Below, piece by piece: positions 5,689 through 7,447 of a stretch of DNA of 7,447 nt. Position 1 is the stretch's first letter. Each line of letters begins with the position of its first letter. Source of the stretch: Candidatus Methanogaster sp. UBA203 (GTDB taxonomy: Archaea; Halobacteriota; Methanosarcinia; Methanosarcinales; Methanogasteraceae); contig DASC01000033.1 in assembly GCA_002503595.1 (NCBI GenBank), positions 1-7,447 of the forward strand, written 5' to 3'. A program made the translations under genes and the position numbers. Below the pieces are notes generated by a model. It saw nothing but the letters and a program-made list of their open reading frames with translations, was not told where the DNA came from and searched no databases.

Positions 5689-5762
5689 TGGGCCCGATGC
5701 GATTCGAACGCATGATCCCCGCCGTGTAAAGGCGGTGTCATAACCGACTAGACCACGGGCCC
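5689..5762 (-). tRNA. tRNA-Val (UAC anticodon), no intron
   Basis: A 74-nt cloverleaf. Acceptor GGGCCCG pairs with CGGGCCC, with discriminator A; no CCA is encoded. The anticodon stem CCGCC-GGCGG encloses the loop TTTACAC, giving anticodon TAC for valine. The T-arm contains GTTCGAAT with ATGCG pairing CGCAT. The D-arm contains AGTCGGTTA. Only two bases (CA on the minus strand) separate it from tRNA-Trp, so it is the first gene of a two-tRNA transcript. A TATA-like box lies about 34 bp upstream. Confidence 0.96.
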
Positions 5763-5790
5763 TGCATCATGATCAAGTGATGTTATGCCT

Positions 5791-5800
5791 CATAAAATAT
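5791..5800 (-). promoter_or_regulatory. TATA box for the tRNA-Val/tRNA-Trp transcript
   Basis: ATATTTTATG on the minus strand is centred about 34 bp before the tRNA-Val 5' end. Transcription would start near 5770, leaving a leader of about 8 nt for RNase P to remove. No other TATA-like sequence lies between the two tRNAs. Confidence 0.6.
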
Positions 5801-5912
5801 TCGGTCATGCTGGAGTGTCGCGACTTGTGGCGCCGACCTAAGTAACCGCGCACGAATAACCTGTACACTTAAGGCAATACATCTCGAAACTACTTCCTAC
5901 CAACCCGTTTCA
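5801..5912. other. Intergenic stretch, nothing recognised
   Basis: Together with the tRNA promoter and the inverted repeat to its right, this is part of a roughly 350-bp gene-free interval between tRNA-Val and nurA. I see no credible open frame, box C/D pair or tRNA here. GGCGCC near 5829 is only a short palindrome. Confidence 0.3.
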
Positions 5913-6041
5913 CCACAAAATTCGCAATCTCTGTGTCCATCTGTGTACTCTGTGGTTTAATCTATAAGATAATTTAAAGAATATATCATAAGAAATAAAA
6001 CCACAGAGGTCACAGAGAGCACAGAGAAGGGAGTTTTTTGG
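5913..6041. repeat. Imperfect inverted repeat built of CACAGAG units
   Basis: The right arm (5997-6030) has three CACAGAG units spaced exactly 9 nt apart. The left arm (5928-5958) carries the complementary CTCTGTG-type units. They flank about 38 bp of AT-rich sequence. Weaker complementarity extends outward (CCACAAAATTCG on the left against CCAAAAAACTCC read inward on the right). I find no flanking direct duplication. The unit design matches the CGCAGAG units inside elements A and B, so these may be related families. Similar CACAGAG repeats are scattered in many prokaryotic genomes, from general recollection. It lies about 70 bp past the nurA stop, and TTTTATTTCT on the minus strand follows one arm, so it could act as a terminator for nurA. 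Confidence 0.65.
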
Positions 6042-6112
6042 AGTCGCAGAATATGTCCACGAAGAAGTTAATTTTGTTCAGGTTAATTATGCGCGGTTAT
6101 TAAGCATAACGC
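6042..6112. other. Spacer downstream of nurA, nothing recognised
   Basis: This holds a weak hairpin (GTTAT, loop TAAGC, ATAAC near 6096-6110) just past the nurA stop, with no T-run behind it. A 16-codon plus-strand frame starting at the ATG at 6052 has an upstream GGAG, but it is too short and featureless to call. Confidence 0.25.
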
Positions 6113-7345
6113 CTAACGATTCCGGTGCGTACCCGTGCTCCCGATTTCCCGGGACATCCCCTTATCCAGCTCCTTATGCACCTGCTTTGCTCCGGTGTAC
6201 GCAGCAATCCCGTGCTCGGTGCAGAAACGGTTCAGCATCCTGTAAAAGAGCGAATGTTCCCCTGTCGTGATCACCGCATTCCTGTGCGCCACCATCAGGA
6301 TATCAGGATAACTTCCGCGGATGATCGTCTCCGCACGGATGATGTCTGCTATGCGGTCGATCTCGGCAGTATCGTCCGCACACCAGACCGGAAACTCGAT
6401 CCGGCTCGGAAGATCGCCCATCCGCATGTAAAAGAATGCGATGCTGTCCCTGTGCCCTGCATACATATCGAGCACCGATGGGCTGTCTGCGCCGCGGCGG
6501 TCGTCCCGGTTGCAGACAAACGCCTTTGTCCGGTCGCCCCAGTTCAGCCTGCCCGCAAACAAGACCGGATCGAAGAGTCTTTTCGTCTCGGGAAGTCCAT
6601 AGATATGGCGCATCATCGTCACGACATCCCTCTGCACGCTCACATCCACGTATCCGATCACAGGATTTCCGGTCTCGTTCGATGCGTCAAGCAATCTCGT
6701 CATCGCGCCCGTATATATCTCTTTTACGTTCGCGCGTAGCGCATTGACGTGCGAGGGCACCAGCGTTCCATCGAGCAGCAGGTAGATCCGGTTGTCGTCC
6801 GTGTCCGTATCCGTGCCCGAGCCCGTGTGCATCAGATCGATCAGCGCATCGCATTCGAGAGCAAAGCGTCTGGCATCCACAAACGCCTTGCTGAATGCAT
6901 ACACCTCTGCGTCCGCAAACTCATCAGGCGTGATCAGGGTCGCGCTTGTACTTTGCGCGTACCCGGATTCTTCCGTGTGCCGGTTCCGGACGCTGCCGAT
7001 CTGCACGACCGCAATCGGGAGACCATAATTTTTATCCGGGTATATCTGGCTGCCATCCGCAGATCCGACCGCAACACCGGCAAGCACAGAGTCCACCCAT
7101 TCCATGGCATCCTGCCTGCCGTTCCAGTCCGCAGCCGGGCGGAAACGTCTGATGGTCTCCCCCGGCTCAAAGATCCTTGCGCCACTGTACTGCGGAAGAG
7201 CGCTGTTTAAGGACGCATCTGCACGATCCAGATCCGGTATCGATTTTTTGTATTCTTCGAGTTCGCCAGAGGTCTCACGCTCGTAGTCAAGGATTGCGGA
7301 TCTCCGGTCTTCGAACTCGGATGAGAGGTCTGATATGTTGAGCAT
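6113..7345 (-). CDS. nurA: NurA-domain nuclease (HerA partner)
   Basis: NurA is a Mn2+-dependent 5'-3' exo/endonuclease that works with the hexameric translocase HerA in resecting DNA ends for recombination, beside Mre11-Rad50. Of 410 aa, the core runs from about 90 to 385. SADGSQIYPD gives acidic D97 of the active site, LLLDGTL gives D192, YVDVS gives D234, and the late SYPDILMVAHRNAVIT block gives H354. Residues 1-50 are charged and helical, as in the family. Residues 174-183 (TGSGTDTDTD) are a low-complexity insert encoded by a hexanucleotide repeat. The ATG at 7345 has no clear Shine-Dalgarno. HerA is not in the window; it may be upstream beyond the right edge or elsewhere. The promoter probably overlaps miniature element C. 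It ends in TAG. Confidence 0.88.
   Translation of the reverse strand: MLNISDLSSEFEDRRSAILDYERETSGELEEYKKSIPDLDRADASLNSALPQYSGARIFEPGETIRRFRPAADWNGRQDAMEWVDSVLAGVAVGSADGSQIYPDKNYGLPIAVVQIGSVRNRHTEESGYAQSTSATLITPDEFADAEVYAFSKAFVDARRFALECDALIDLMHTGSGTDTDTDDNRIYLLLDGTLVPSHVNALRANVKEIYTGAMTRLLDASNETGNPVIGYVDVSVQRDVVTMMRHIYGLPETKRLFDPVLFAGRLNWGDRTKAFVCNRDDRRGADSPSVLDMYAGHRDSIAFFYMRMGDLPSRIEFPVWCADDTAEIDRIADIIRAETIIRGSYPDILMVAHRNAVITTGEHSLFYRMLNRFCTEHGIAAYTGAKQVHKELDKGMSREIGSTGTHRNR
6797..6826 (-). repeat. Hexanucleotide tandem repeat inside nurA
   Basis: Five units of the type RYCCGT (plus strand: GTCCGT, GTCCGT, ATCCGT, GCCCGA, GCCCGT) encode alternating Thr or Ser with Gly or Asp at residues 174-183. 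The array keeps frame, so length changes by slippage would add or remove dipeptides without breaking the protein. Confidence 0.7.
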
Positions 7346-7366
7346 GGAAATGGGTTGCTTTTAGTT

Positions 7367-7447
7367 GGCATTGTCTAAAAATCCGAGTGTTTTATCACCG
7401 CGGTCTGCGAAGCAGTACCGAAGGCCGAACGCGGAGGGCGCAGAGGT
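7367..7447 (-). mobile_element. Miniature inverted-repeat element, copy C, inverted and cut by window end
   Basis: It begins GGCATTGTCTAAAAATC and continues GAGTGTTTTATCACCGCGG, matching the right ends of A and B read inward, so this copy is in the opposite orientation. The interior ends with CGCGGAGGGCGCAGAGGT, the same 9-nt unit pattern. From 7400 to 7430 it carries a sequence not shared with A or B. Only about half is visible. The 9 bp before it, CTTTTAGTT (7358-7366), should be its target duplication and is predicted to recur just beyond the far end, about 160 bp or more from 7367. Confidence 0.75.
7375..7382 (-). promoter_or_regulatory. Possible nurA TATA box inside element C
   Basis: ATTTTTAG on the minus strand is centred about 33 bp before the nurA ATG, so transcription would start near 7352 with a leader of about 7 nt. 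No better TATA candidate lies in the 21 native bases between the element and the gene. If this is real, the inserted element supplies the nurA core promoter. Confidence 0.35.

Noticed and set aside
5913..6041. CRISPR array or IS element
   Set aside because: The units are 7-9 nt, degenerate and arranged as an inverted pair, not regular repeats with unique spacers. There is no transposase and no flanking duplication was found.
6052..6102. 16-codon plus-strand frame with upstream GGAG
   Set aside because: Too short, unlike any peptide I recognise, and placed in a spacer after a repeat.
6125..6739. 204-codon open frame opposite nurA
   Set aside because: Antisense to the NurA catalytic domain; rich in Arg, His and Pro as expected of a shadow frame in GC-rich coding DNA.

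Overview
The window looks archaeal, from a euryarchaeon most like the methanogen or ANME relatives of class Methanomicrobia. The evidence is a Cdc48/VAT-type double AAA+ ATPase, a NurA-domain nuclease, a tRNA-Trp gene whose intron carries box C/D guide motifs, and TATA boxes placed about 25-30 bp before starts. The lineage is inferred; no rRNA is present. All recognised genes except the first lie on the minus strand.

Left part (1-1406). The 3' part of a YgjP/DUF45-type zinc metallopeptidase runs rightward and converges on a leftward vapB-vapC toxin-antitoxin pair. The metallopeptidase and toxin stop codons overlap inside one TTAA. This module looks like accessory defence or stress DNA.

Middle (1407-5257). 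In minus-strand order come cdc48, then surE one nucleotide after it (clearly one operon), then a 160-bp miniature inverted-repeat element (A), then a small protein that looks like a stand-alone HAS-barrel related to the N-terminus of HerA. Cdc48 should unfold proteins for the proteasome. SurE is a housekeeping nucleoside-monophosphate phosphatase.

Right part (5258-7447). A second miniature element (B) lies between the cdc48 promoter and a tight tRNA-Val(UAC)/tRNA-Trp(CCA) pair. The tRNA-Trp intron is about 109 nt and has boxes C, D', C' and D. Its two guides point by the N+5 rule at C34 and C39 of the same tRNA. A gene-free stretch of about 350 bp follows, holding the tRNA promoter and a different inverted repeat built of CACAGAG units. 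A NurA-domain nuclease comes next. A third, inverted copy of the miniature element (C) starts 21 bp upstream of the nurA start and runs off the window.

The main unexpected signal is the repeat family. Copies A and B have matching terminal inverted repeats (GRCAC...) and visible 8-9 bp target duplications (GTCACTCAC and GGTTACAGG). Their interiors contain CGCAGAG-type units spaced every 9 nt. They occupy intergenic positions close to promoters and gene ends, so they may now supply promoters or terminators.
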